A stretch of DNA of 64,000 nt from Chelonoidis abingdonii (Eukaryota; Chordata; Testudines; Testudinidae). Every line of letters begins with the position of its first letter. Within the stretch, counting starts at the first letter, position 1. A model generated the notes under the pieces. That model saw only the letters and a list, made by a program, of their open reading frames with translations. It ran no database searches and was not told the DNA's origin. The stretch lies in assembly GCF_003597395.2 (NCBI RefSeq), contig NC_133771.1, forward strand, positions 60,723,926 through 60,787,925, written 5' to 3'. The translations under genes and the position numbers were made by a program. Of the stretch, positions 1 through 12,100 are shown in pieces.

Positions 1-820
1 AAACTTGTGAAACCAGTACAGTTTCTCACAGATTCCAGGATGTTCTTTGTAACACATTACTTCTATTAATTGAAAGACTGATTAAAGCAATATCTCAGTT
101 GCAAATAGCTTTCAGATTATTTTCAGGATGGGTATTTTTATTTTGGAGTTTGAAAATCTAGCAGCATGTCACTGTAGTACCATCATGGTAAAGCTCACCA
201 ATGAATTTCATCCATCTTTTTATCTACTGTTTCTCACAATAAAGGTTAAATTCATCTATTTTAATTTTGACATTTCTCCAAATAAAATAATGTCTTTATA
301 GTTTGTTCTTACTTAATTTTTGTGTGTGACCCCAAAGCATCTTTGTTACATTTAAAGAGTAAATTATTTTATATTAGCTAGAGCGTTTCCCTGACTTGTA
401 AGAGATTTCCATATTGGAGAATTTGTGTCATTATCAAACAGTGAGGTTAGACAGCTGTTGGCTGTCTGTGTCATACTTTTCTAACTTAAACTATCATAAA
501 CTACTTTCTAATTTGTATGTCTGCACATAAAGTATCAGAATGTTTTATTTTAAAACATTTTTAATTTGTGTGTTTAAAGAGTAGTGTGGACAGTTTTATA
601 AAAGAATAATGCTCAATTCAACCAAAGAATAATATATTCATAACATCCCTCATGGACATCATGCTCCAGGTTTGATATATGAATTGCTGAAATTCTGTTA
701 AGGGATTAATATTCTCTTCTACTATTTTCCCTAGCCATTTACTTACAAGTAACCTCAAATATTTTATATCCTTGTTCAATCTGCATGGCATCACAATAAC
801 AGTTCATCCATGTTGACATG
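1..820 (+). other. CD109 intron sequence, no identifiable element
   Basis: This AT-rich stretch carries no ORF or exon that I recognise. It is inferred to be intron because the next in-frame CD109 exon begins at 5993 in the middle of the protein. Confidence 0.6.
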
Positions 821-3800
821 AGGGCTATATAAGTAGCCAGGCACTCAGGCAGCAGCACAGACAGCTGCAGCGGCACAGGAGCCAGCAAACAGAGCTGCTA
901 ACGGGAGTTTCAGTGGGAGTTTCCAGGGGGAGGTTGCAGGGGGGACTAAGGCGGAGAAACTAACAAGCCAGATAAGGGAGGGGGCAGGGGTCTGCCAGCA
1001 GCCCAGTGCTTGTTGGGGGCCTGTGGTGCGGTGTGTGGTGTGGACTGCCAGGCACAGAGTTGGAAGGCCATGACTGAGACAGAGGCAGCGGTGAGAGACA
1101 CACTGAGGATGACCGGATGTGGAAGCTGTCAGTTGTCAGTGGTCCTTGAAGGGGCACTGAAAAGAGTTGTGCATGAAGTGCGCCTGATAGAGCTGCTGGA
1201 AGAAAATGAAGAGGACTGGAGATGGCAGGTGGAACTCGTGGCGAGTTTAGAAAGGGGGTTTGAGCAGATGGATGGAACACAGACCATGAGAGGCACCAGG
1301 GGATAACGTCGACGTGAGATGGAAGCAGGACACCACAGACAAGTCTGAGAAGGACTGCTGGTGAGAGAAGTGGACGGTGGAAGCATGTGATAAGGGAAGA
1401 CCAGGCAGAGGAAAAAGACGGCGCCAGCGACGAGAAATGAACTCAGGAACAGGTTTGACTGATTGGAAAAAATTGAAGATGGAGCACAGCAGTGCTCGCT
1501 GAAAGGACGAGAGGCGAGAAAAAGGATGAGCAGCTAGTCCTGCAGAAGAGGGAGGAGTCAATGGAGGCAACACCAAGTATGACCCCAGAAGGCATTGCAA
1601 GGGCGATATGAAACGAGAGGAGTTGAGGCCAGCAGGTGCAGGGATAGACCGGAGATCAGCACACTGTCCACCAGAAAAGGCAGGTCTACGTGATTGAGAG
1701 ATCCTTACTGAGAAGAATATGACAGCCTGTCACTAGAGCGTCGGAGAACAGAATGGGTTGTGCTGTCTGCCGGGTGCTAAGAATACAGATGTGACCTGGG
1801 CTGAAAAAGAATCCTAGGGAGCGGGAAAGAATCCGTTGATTGTCCTTTCATGTGGGACGAATGAACGGTAGTTTACTTCGCTGTACCTGTTATCAAGAGG
1901 ACACTGCCAGACTGGGGAAGACGCTCAGGAAACGAGGCTCAGGTGATCTTCAAGTGGGGTTCTGGCCGGTTCCTGGAGAAGGCGACGAAGGTATGACAGA
2001 CATTATGACGATTAACACTGGCTCACGTGCAGTGGTGCTATAAGGAGGGCTTTGGGATGTACGGTCATTGGGAAGCACTTACGGACGAACAACTGTTCTC
2101 TCGGGATGGACTTCCCTAAGATAAGGAAGGAATAGATTCTAGGATGGATGCTTCCCGACCCTCATAAGAGAGCTTTAAACTAAGGAAGTGGGGGAGATGG
2201 TTGGTTTGGAGATGTCCAGGAAGCATCTCCTATGCCATGAATTTACCTGGAGAGGATGTAAACAAGTTGAAGGGGATACGCTTGTAAGACCGAAGAAGAA
2301 TTGCACCAAGAGAAAAAGCGGGGTGTAGAAACTTAGACTTACAGGTGTGCCGGTGGTGAATGTCTGTGCACAACGGCAGTAAGGAACGTCACTTGACGCC
2401 AAACGCCAAAAATTAAAATCCTGTACACATAATGCGAGGAGACCTAGGAACTAGAGGAGGAACTGGAGCTACTGTTGCAGAAGTGAAACCGGATATTGAT
2501 AGGGATAACAGGAAACCTTGGTGAATAGTACCATGACTGGAGTACAGGTATTGGGGGCTAGGGCTGTTAGAACGAACAGGAGAAAGGCAAAGGTGGGTGG
2601 AGTAAGATTGTACATCAATGTTGAGGTTAACTGTAATGAATAAAACGTGATGGAATGGATAAGACAGGATCGTCTGCGGCAAAAATCACACTGGGTAAAA
2701 ACTACAAGCCGCCCCGGAGGAGTGCTTGGGTGTGCTAACAACTGCCGGGATGTAGTTTGGATATGGAATAGAGGACCTCTTAATGTCATAATGAAGTAAC
2801 ACTAAGGGAAATGTGTGATCTAGGGAGACTTTCAACTTCCCAGATTATAGAACCTGCGAGGGCAGTGCTTGCAGAATAATAAGGGCTCAGATTTTTTCTG
2901 GATGTGATAGTGGATGGATTTTCTCACCAAGTAGTTTGAAAGTACCGACAAGGGGAATGCCATTTAGATTTGGTTTGGTGGCAGTGAGGGGAGCCCCGTA
3001 GAAGAAATGGTGGTGGGGACAACCTTGGTTCGAGTGATCAGAAGCTGATTCAGTTCAAACTAGAGTGAAAGGATAAAACAAAGGTAGAATCTGGGATTAA
3101 GGGTTCTTTGACTTCTCAAGGCTATGTTAAGAAGTTAGGAATTAGTTAAGGGAAGTGGATTGGACGGAGAACTTGTGGACTTTAAATGCGGATGAGGCCT
3201 GAGAATTACTTTTAAGTCGCAGCTGCGGAAATGTCGGTGTCTGCACCCAAGAAAGGGGAAAAAACCATGGGCAGGAGTGTAGGCAAGTGGCTGAAGCAAG
3301 CATCTCAGAGAGGGGAATTAGGAAAAAGCAGAAAGCTTACAGGGAGTGGAAGAAAGCGGGATTAAGCAAGGGAAGCTACATTAGTGGAGGTCAAAATGTA
3401 GGGCTAAAGCTGAGAGCTAAAAGCCATGTAGAACTGGACCTTTAGCAAAGGGAAATTAAAACCATAGTAAAAGGTTCTACAGCTCTACATAAATAAGAAG
3501 AAAACAAGAAAGAGAAGCTGGGGGCCGCTATGCTGGTGAGTCTTGCCCACATGCTCAGGGTTTAGCTGATCGCCATATTTGGGGTCGGGAAGGAATTTTC
3601 CTCCAGGGCGGATTGGCAGGGGCCCTGGAGGTTTTTCGCCTTCCTCTGCAGCGTGGGGCATGGGTCACTTGCTGGTGGATTCTCTGCAGCTTGAGGTCTT
3701 CAAACCACAATTTTTAGGACTTCAATAACTCAGTCATGGGTTAGGGGTTGTTATAAATGTGGATGGGTAGGGTTTTGTGGCCTGCTTTGTGCAGGAGGTC

Positions 3801-3855
3801 AGACTAGATGATCATATTGGTCCCTTCTGACCTACGAGTCTATGAGTCTGTGAGT
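821..3855 (+). mobile_element. CR1 LINE with 5' end, ORF1, endonuclease and 3' tail, lacking RT
   Basis: A TATATAA box (826-832) precedes a GC-rich 5' region. ORF1 remnants follow: from 1070, MTETEAAVRDTLRMTGCGSC then EVRLIELLEEN, and near 1850-1980 an esterase-like SFHVG...KEDTARLGKTLRKRGSGD block. An AP-endonuclease follows, with a frameshifted GDFNFPD motif near 2823-2850 and an SDQKLIQF (SDH-type) motif near 3033-3058. The endonuclease-RT linker (LDLAKEIKTIVKGSTALHK, about 3440-3500) then runs straight into the CR1 3' UTR (SLAHMLRV-like, from about 3530). The tail is GACTAGATGATC...CTATGAGTCTGTGAG, with the 8-bp terminal repeats of CR1. Many stops and indels show it is dead. RT and RNase-side sequences are missing. 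Confidence 0.85.
826..832 (+). promoter_or_regulatory. TATA-like motif at the CR1 5' end
   Basis: TATATAA lies about 10-15 bases inside the apparent 5' end of the CR1 copy, just before the GC-rich CAGGCAGCAGCAC leader. It may be part of the element's promoter. Its activity in this decayed copy is unknown. Confidence 0.3.
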
Positions 3856-5992
3856 AACAGTGTGTTTGCAGTTGCATTCAGGATGGAGTTTATGGGCTTG
3901 ATTGTCTAGTCCTTAATATAATGTGCAGTTCTATTCACTTCAGTATGAGAGAGGTCTTGTAAGATCTGGCCTTCAATCAGTTTGGGAACCAAACACCTGA
4001 AATTTGAGTAGAGTGGTGACAGTTATCCCATTTTTTGTTATTGATTTCTCTCCTGTTATAAAGAGACCATCTTTAAGTATGAGAGACCAGACAGTGTTCT
4101 TGTAGGGTAAATCTTGGTCCTCTCCAGAGAAATGTCTGCCAGTTGCAACCTACCATTGATTTTCTTCTGTAGTCGATAATTTACATCTTCTCTACCATAC
4201 CATTTCGTCTAAGTCCTCAGGCTGGAAATCCAAGTGGTAGTGATTCAGTCCTCTGTGAACTTCAGCAACTTCACCACTCAGTCTGGATTTTCCAGATTTT
4301 AAGGAATCAGTGAAGTAGATAATTTGAGAACATGGCTAGGACCAAAAAAAATATAGATTTCTGATGTTCCTGCTTGACTAGTCAGCATGTACTATTATAT
4401 TTATGACTGGCACAGTCAGAGTTTGCATTGTTAGTGAATGTTTGCTGGCATATTATAATTTTTCTATTACTAGAAGGTGACCTAAGATTGAATAATTAAA
4501 ACCTCTGTGTGCCAAACTCGCAGAGCCCGGTGTTTCTATTACCAACAGCTAAGAATAAACAATAAATCAAATAACTGAATTATGAAAAGGTCAAAGAAAT
4601 ACATAAATAATCATGACACAATTATAATGAGAACAGGACATTACAGTTCAGAATCTGTTATTGTTGCAGTAATTGCAAAGAGAATAGCAAATGCTTTAAA
4701 CTTAATCCATTATCTGACAATGTGAAGACTCAGATTAAGTTGTTGTCTTGTTAGGATCCCATACTAAACTCAAGAGAGCCAAATTTTGAAAAACTGCCTT
4801 TTAACTTAGGCGTGTACTTTTGCACACCCAGATATTTTTGCACATGCAAAAAAAGGAGAATTTGTGTGCCTGCAGAATATTGACGTACAAACACATACTG
4901 TGTTTTTGGGTTCAGATGATTGCACAAAATGTTGGGAGCCAAAGGTCTGTAGAAGCTGGTTGTAGAAGCTGAGGGGAATTCTCTTTGAAAAGTTGGCTGT
5001 AAGACTGGGCAAAAATTATTTTTACATTTTACATCTGCAGTGTCTCAGAGGTACAGCTTTTGATCCAGCCACTGTGGAAGCCACTGTGGAAAAGTGCTGT
5101 AGAATGTCTGGTATTTTCAATTATTTCTGGTTAGGCCAGATTGTGGCTGGCTCATTTCCTCCTTAACTTGTCCTCCAACTGGCCAAGGCCTTTATAAAGA
5201 TGTGAGCACGGTTCAAAATGCCACAGACCTTCATGGCATCTACAAATAAAAATCAAACTGCAGTCCAGAGACAACCCCAGAAGAAAGTTCCAGAAGTATC
5301 TGGGGCTGCATTGCCTTTATTACGACCCCCCCTCCCCTTGATCTGATGGGAGTCAGGCCTTTTAGTAGAGCCGTGATGCCAGAGAACATGGCAGGGGAGC
5401 ACCGGGGACCTACAACCCAAGCAGAAATCAGGATCTCCCCATGGATGACCCTGGCTATCTGCATATCTCAGGGGATCTGGAGTTGGGGGGGAAATCTCAA
5501 CCCCCATGACGAAATGATGTGGCAGTAACTGTGAGGTAATCCTCACAGGACTTTCCTCTTTCCTGGGTTTACTATAGGAGGGGTTGATCTGGCCCTGAGT
5601 AAGGACTTTGGGATGTGGCCCATTGTGATTATCACTAATATCTCATTTTATCTATGGAGGAAGCAGTAGTAATATTCCAGCAGAAATGGTTGTCATTAAC
5701 AAACTGTCAGCTAGATGGACAGTGCAGATGCACAATAAGGGTCAGAAAGCCCCAATTATCTAAGATCTAGCCTACATACTGACTTAACTGAATTAGTTAG
5801 AAACTGATTATTTTATTAAATTGATGCAACCCTTATGTATATACTCTTAAATCAGATTAAGAGTGTCCGTGCTATGAGGTCGTATTTAATTTAATGCAAC
5901 TTTTGGGTATAGACAAAGTTTAACAGATCCTGGCGCTCACCTAGTTTGCAGGCTTTTATATTTAATATAAAAGCATTTGTTTCTCTCAACAG
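3856..5992 (+). other. CD109 intron sequence between CR1 and the first visible exon
   Basis: This is AT-rich intron sequence. No exon or named repeat is supported. The ORFs between 4751 and 5546 have no family signature. The polypyrimidine tract and AG acceptor at 5976-5992 close the intron. Confidence 0.6.
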
Positions 5993-6148
5993 GACACCAT
6001 TGTGGCCCTGCAAGCCTTGAGTATATTTGCAGCTCTCATTACTTCCAGAAAAACAAAAATTGATCTAACAGTGACTGGACCTAGTCTGGAAGCTCCAATA
6101 ACATTTTCAGTTGAAACTCAAAACCGTTTTCTTCTTCAGACCAAAGAG
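5993..6148 (+). CDS. CD109: CD109 exon: end of thioester (TED) domain into CUB
   Basis: This exon has 52 codons and is phase 0 at both ends. The acceptor is a pyrimidine-rich tract ending in CAACAG and the donor is GAG|GTACTG. It opens with DTIVALQALSIFAALI, the helix that closes the alpha/alpha toroid of the thioester domain in A2M-family proteins. It continues with TVTGPS and FSVETQNRFLLQT, which returns the chain to the CUB beta-sandwich. The usual Glu after ALQALS is Ile here, probably a lineage substitution or a sequence difference. No stop or frameshift is present, so the exon looks functional. Confidence 0.93.
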
Positions 6149-9100
6149 GTACTGTAGAAAATAAGGAGAACTCTAATCAATGCTGTCACTTGAAGGTTTT
6201 TTTAATATGTTTAAATCACCATGTCATTCTTTCAGATTGCACCTATGCAACCGACGGCCATTTCAGTTTCAGCAGTGGGTGTCGGGTTTGCCATCTTTCA
6301 GGTATGCAGGAAGATATTTTATACTTACTCTTTTTTTAAGGTCCTTTTTAAATGTGGTTTTTGATGAAAGAACGTTAATAGGAAATTTCTTAAAACTAGA
6401 TAAATAAGAAGAATTTTGTATTTATATGACAAGAGACAAAGCAGGTGAGGTAATACTTGTCTCTCTCATCAACAGAAGTTGGTCCAATAAAATATATTAC
6501 TTCACCTACGGTGTCTTTCTCATATCCTGGGACCAATATGACTGCACAAAACAACATTGCACGCAACTTGTATTTATATAGCACCTTAAATGAACTCCAA
6601 TTCTGTGCAGACTTTTCCCCTGCACAATCACTGAATCCAGTGTGATTGGATAGGTTGTAGAACATGGGTACACTCTTAGTAATTTATAGATTACCTTTCC
6701 CACTTCTGAACTGTCACAGTTATTTAAATACTGTACAGCAACACTTCCCTTTCTGCCCTAAACAGTTGTGAAGAAGGCCAAGTTCTCTTTAGCAGGATTT
6801 TGCCATTTTGTGCTACTCTGACAACACAGAGGTCAGAATCTGCCTGCAATCTGCCAGTAGAGAATTCTTTGCACCAACCACCCATACCCCAGTATAAAGG
6901 AAATATGAGGGAGGAGGAGGGAAGGAAAAGAAGTGTAGCGGAACTTCACTTTGCCAAACCTCTGCTCGGATCCAGAGGACCTTATGGTATGAATTCAAGC
7001 AGGCCCAACTTAATTTTTGTCTTCTCTGTCTTAAACTAGGGCTGGCACCAATTGGTCCTCAGAGGAACCAGTAACTGGCTCCCTTATGCTTCTCAGTCTC
7101 CTAGCTAGCAGAGCCTAGCTGCCAAAGGGAATTTGTTCATTATGTTCAATGAAATTTCAGAGGCAATTTATGTAGGGAAAAGTAGGAATATAGGAATTGC
7201 CATTCTGAATCAGGCCTCCCTTCCATCTAGTCCAGTATCTTAGATGATGGTAGTCACTGCAAGATGCTTCAGAGGAAGGAGCAAGAAACCCTGAAGCAGA
7301 CAGTATGGAAAAGCTAGATCTTATCTAGCATTGGGATTAAGCCCATTCTTCTATATTTAAAAATAGAGATCACTGTATATCTGGGAGTTATAGCCTATTT
7401 TACCACAATGCTTGAAAAGGCTCCCACCATTACTATGCCTACTCAAGGAAAATTGAGCTTAATCTATCCTGGCCATAAGTTTTAAGTTATAAAAATTCCA
7501 ATTCCAGTTTCTTATAATCTGTTTGACCTTCTCTTCGATGTCCTGACACAGCTGGGAGACCAGGAAAGAGAACTTAGAGCTTATTCTTTTAAAATGATAA
7601 ATATTTGGATAAATGACATTTACAAATAAATTTGCATGACTGGACATTATCAAATGAACAGCAGTTAAAGATATGTACATTGTTCATTCAGCATAAAGCT
7701 CCAATGACTGCAGACTCATAAATCATCAGTTTTTTTATGCATTTACATAAATGCTAGTTGTGTTTACAACAAAGTTCCCAGTATGTTAGAGAATAATTTT
7801 AGATTCCACACAGTGGGCCAAGATGAGAATGAATATCTCAGTGGGGTAACATTTGCTCATCCATCATATCAAAAGGGCTGGGGGAGGGGAACTTAGCAGA
7901 GATGGATTCCAAAAGCAATGATATTACTTAACTTTCACCATTAATGAGAAATACTGTATAATGTACATTTTAATAGACTATTACAATAACTAAAGTTAAA
8001 AAACAAAACAGATGCACAACGGTCTACACTACTAGATCCAGTTCATCTGCTTCATCTAAATCAGGGGTTCTCAACCTTTTTTTTCTGAGTCTCCCCCAAC
8101 ATGATATAAAAACTCCATGGCCCAGCTGTGCCATAACAACTGGTTTTCTGCTTATAAAAACCAGGGCTAGCGTTAGGAGGTAGCAAGCAGTGCAATTGCC
8201 CAGGATCCCAAGCCACAGGGCTCCCAGAAAGCTAAGTTGCTCAGGGCCCTGGGCTTCAGCCCCATGCAGTGGGACTTCAGCTTTCTGCCCTGGGCCCCAG
8301 CGAGTCTAACTCTGGCTCTGCTTAGCGGACCCCCTGGAACCTGCTTGTGGCTCCCCAGGGGGCCCTGGGCCCCTGGTTGAGAACCACTGATCTAAATCAG
8401 CCTTTGGTTGTATTTCTTCTTGTAGCTTAGAGGCAGAGATGCTGCAGTTTCATCCTTACCCTTTCTTCTTGCAGCTTGGCAGAGCAAAGACTAGGCATTG
8501 GAGTAAGGCATTTCATCAAATAAAACTATTCCTAGGTGGGACCACCTCTTTCCCTTGGTGGGGTTGCTTTTCAGGAGGAAGCTCTGATATTGTTCAAATC
8601 AGATTTCCCTTTTTCCCAGCTGCAAGCAGGAACTGGATCTTGTCTGCTAAATCAGATAGCATATGACAGCATGATCTTATTTCTTCAGCTGGGTTCCACT
8701 GTCCTAAACTTATCAGAGTTCAGTAGTCAGACACTCTATTCCGCGGATCTGACTTTACCTCCAGATGTAGCATGTCACACACTGATTCATTTAAATACTA
8801 GAAAGTACTATGCCGTCTCCTGTTGGGATCTCAAGGGCTGACCATTCTTGGAAGAGCCTTAGTTCTCCACAAGATAGAGTCTTAGAAAAATCTGTGTAGT
8901 TCTTGATGACTCTGCTAGTTACTTTGTGACATTCTCTGACATTGGTCTCAGTGGGCTGTAAATGAGTTTCAGCTGCCTCTTCTTCAAACCCTCTAGGTTG
9001 CCATGAAAATTGCAGAGGCCGACATTTTTCTTGTAGTTTCTTGGTCTTGCAGTTGATAAACTTGCGTAGCAAGCTATTGTCCAGGCTTGGAGAGGAGCAG

Positions 9101-12100
9101 GATTAGTTCATCCCTACATTTTGAAAAGGAAGGTAGCTCTGGCCTGGTATGGGCAGACAGTGTGCGTGTCCTAAAGAAATTGATCTTTCCTCTCCTTAAG
9201 CCTTTTGGACAAAGGGCCAGATCCCCAGTTGATGTAAATCAGCCTATCTCCATTGAAATGGAGCCACAGTGATTTACACCAGTTGAGGATCTGTCTGGAG
9301 ATGTGCAATTTCCCAACACATTTTCACCAAGGATAATAAATAATTAAAAGAGAGAAAAAATTAGTTGGAGATAGAAAATGCTGCAGATACGTCCTTCAAC
9401 AAATGCCCTCAGCGAAATACATATTTATTATGGTGATAGTTTAAGAAAAAGGAAGGAAGGAAGTTGTCCTTGACTTTATGGAGACCTTCAAAATAATTCA
9501 CATTTTTTGGATGTGATACCATTGAAGTTATTTTCTTAAAGTTCTTTTGGATGCAGAATATTAAATTTCAGTTTCCTCTCCCTGCCCCTCTCTGGTATTC
9601 CTGTGTTACAAGAAGAGTGGACAAATCTGCCTTTAACTGATTCTCTGCTATTTAGTTAGTCTGCACCAAGGAAGGTGGCTTTGGTTAACCGTTTTATGTT
9701 AGGAACTGTTTCCATTCCTGTGCGAACCTCCTCTCACCCATGAGATGGGAGGAAGGGAAAGTCAGACCTTAGCAGCAGTAACTCATTCCAGTAAAATGTT
9801 TGCTAACTGACCTGTTCAGTATGTTGCTTCAGATGTCCATGTGCTGGTGGTAAATTCTCATGCATTTGTTTTTCCTGGCAAAAGCTAAAACAACTTGTTC
9901 CTGTGATGACAAATTGCTGTGTGGGTTCCAGCTTGATTATACCAAACTTACAACATCTCCAATAAACTGACCACTCTATCCTCTGTGTTATTCCTGAACT
10001 TGTTCAGTTGGCTCAGGACACATTATTGTTCAAGAGAAGTTTTCATTTCGGAGCCAGTGGTGGTTTGCCATCTTTGTGGTGTCTTCATTGAATCATCTCT
10101 ATACTTGAGTGCTCAGTTCAGAGGTGCTATACAGAGTGACAGGAGTAAGCATCTGTAAGTTGGAGTACATGGTGTAACTTACACATGGGGTCAGAAGATA
10201 CAGCAGGAAAAGCAGCTCACAGAAAATTAAAGGGCCTTCTGCTTTTACTGATTTACTTGTACCACACTTTGAGGTACCTTTGAATTTAGACTAACATCTT
10301 TTCTTTGCCTGGCACCATGCTAAATGATTGTATGGCAATGGAGTACAATTTCCTATATCCCCTCTTATTGTACTGTTGTAGTGAGGTATATAGTGATGTA
10401 TGGCAGTTTGTTCATCTTTCAAATACAACTAACTCTCTGCTATTTTCATATAATAAGCAGAAAGTAAAGTTCTCTCTGCTGTCCCCAGAGATTTATCTGA
10501 AAGGCTAAGACAGGGAGGGAGTATTGATTTGTGTATGAAAACTATCTAAAAGCTGACTTTCCTTTTGTTGGCTATAATCATAAGTCTGTCAAACTAATGT
10601 TTATTAGCACTTAATAGTAAATTTTCTCACCATCTTGTAGTTTTTTGTTGTTGTTGTTTTTCTCATTCTAGGAATTTCAAAGTTGATCTTTTCATTGTCT
10701 CACGTGCTCTTCTCCTTGAGGTGCTGAATTATAAACTCTTCCTCTGGTCCCTTTCCAGATACCCAATCATGCTTGTGTACTGTGTTTCGGTGGGAAGATA
10801 TTGCCATTATAATTCAATATCACATGGCAAGTTTCTCAGTCTTAAGGCATCTGAAATTTATGTCTAACTCTCAGCAACTTCTAAATGCTTTGTGTCTGGC
10901 ATGTTTGGTCCACTACGCCACACCAGCTGCTTCCCTTCCTTGGTGAATGTTCTCTAACGACTGGCACAAGAAAGCGCTCATGGTCATTTAATCCTGACCT
11001 CAGCATCTTGGGTTTGGCTGTTCACATTTATACTTTCCTAAAATGTTCTGATAATCAGATCATCATCTAATTAGTCAGACCTTCCTGAAGAAATTCTTGT
11101 TCTACAACCCTTCTCCAGATGTTTAAAGCTGCTGATGCACATCTCCAACACTAAATAAATCAGGAATCCTCTGCCGTGGTGTCTAGTGTATTGGTTTGTT
11201 TTATATGTATACCACTGTCCTCTGCTAGACACACTGTCACATTTCCTTGTGTAGATCACCTGGCAGAGGCCTGCATTTGTTGAACAGGCAGATGAAAGCT
11301 CAGTCACTGATATTTCTGATTTGTGTTTAGCTGATGACTGTCATAGTGTCTTTTTGTTAATGAACTAGCTGATGTGATAATTAAGGTTTAAATAAATATC
11401 TCTTTCTGTTGTACTGAGCTTAGAGTAAAATGCTAACCATAATCTATTTTGAATGTAGAATTGCTATAATATATCACACCTCACACACAGAATCAAGGTA
11501 AATTCCATAAATAAAACTATTTTGTGAGCAAAAATTCCTATTTGCTCTCCTTCCATATTCCCATGTACATGAATGTTTTCCTTTCTAACTCTGTTAGTGT
11601 CATTGTCTAGAGTTTTTCTTTCATTGTATTTCAGAACTGACAGGGAATATCTGCAGCAGTGCTCATTATCAAACAGTGGAAACTTGTTAGAGAATTCCTG
11701 CGTTTCACAGAACTCACACATTTTCCTCAGTCAGGCTCTGCTAAGGTTTTAGTGGATGATACTGTATCATAAGACATTCAGAGTGTTGCACTTGTAGTTT
11801 TCTGACACTTCCTGTCTTCCTTTGAATATTACATACTGATCTGTCAACAAAAGGTATTCAGTGGCTACTGATGGCTGACATTGGACCACAAACAGAGAAT
11901 TTTTGAGAATCCAGATTTTAGACAATCGCTACACTTAATATGATCTGTTCTCTGGATTTCTACCATTATAGACTTTGAGATCAAGCCAAATGTCTTATTG
12001 AATTCATTTTTGCTGTACAGACGTCATCTATGTTTTGTGTTTGTACTTCCGTAGCTCAACATTATTTACAATGTGAAACATTCAGTCACTGGTAGAAGAC

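Larger units (their letters stand above)
6302..12054 (+). other. CD109 intron holding several MITEs
   Basis: This is an intron of about 5.75 kb. It holds a fold-back repeat near 6431-6535, a CR1 3'-end fragment near 7187-7310, a hAT MITE (8062-8389) and a palindromic repeat (9217-9298), all listed separately. The rest, including 9300-12054, shows no exon and only a short (GTT)n near 10650. Confidence 0.7.

Noticed and set aside
960..1600. Minus-strand ORFs over the 5' part of the CR1
   Set aside because: They are antisense shadows of the CR1 5' UTR and ORF1. The plus strand carries the recognisable CR1 blocks.
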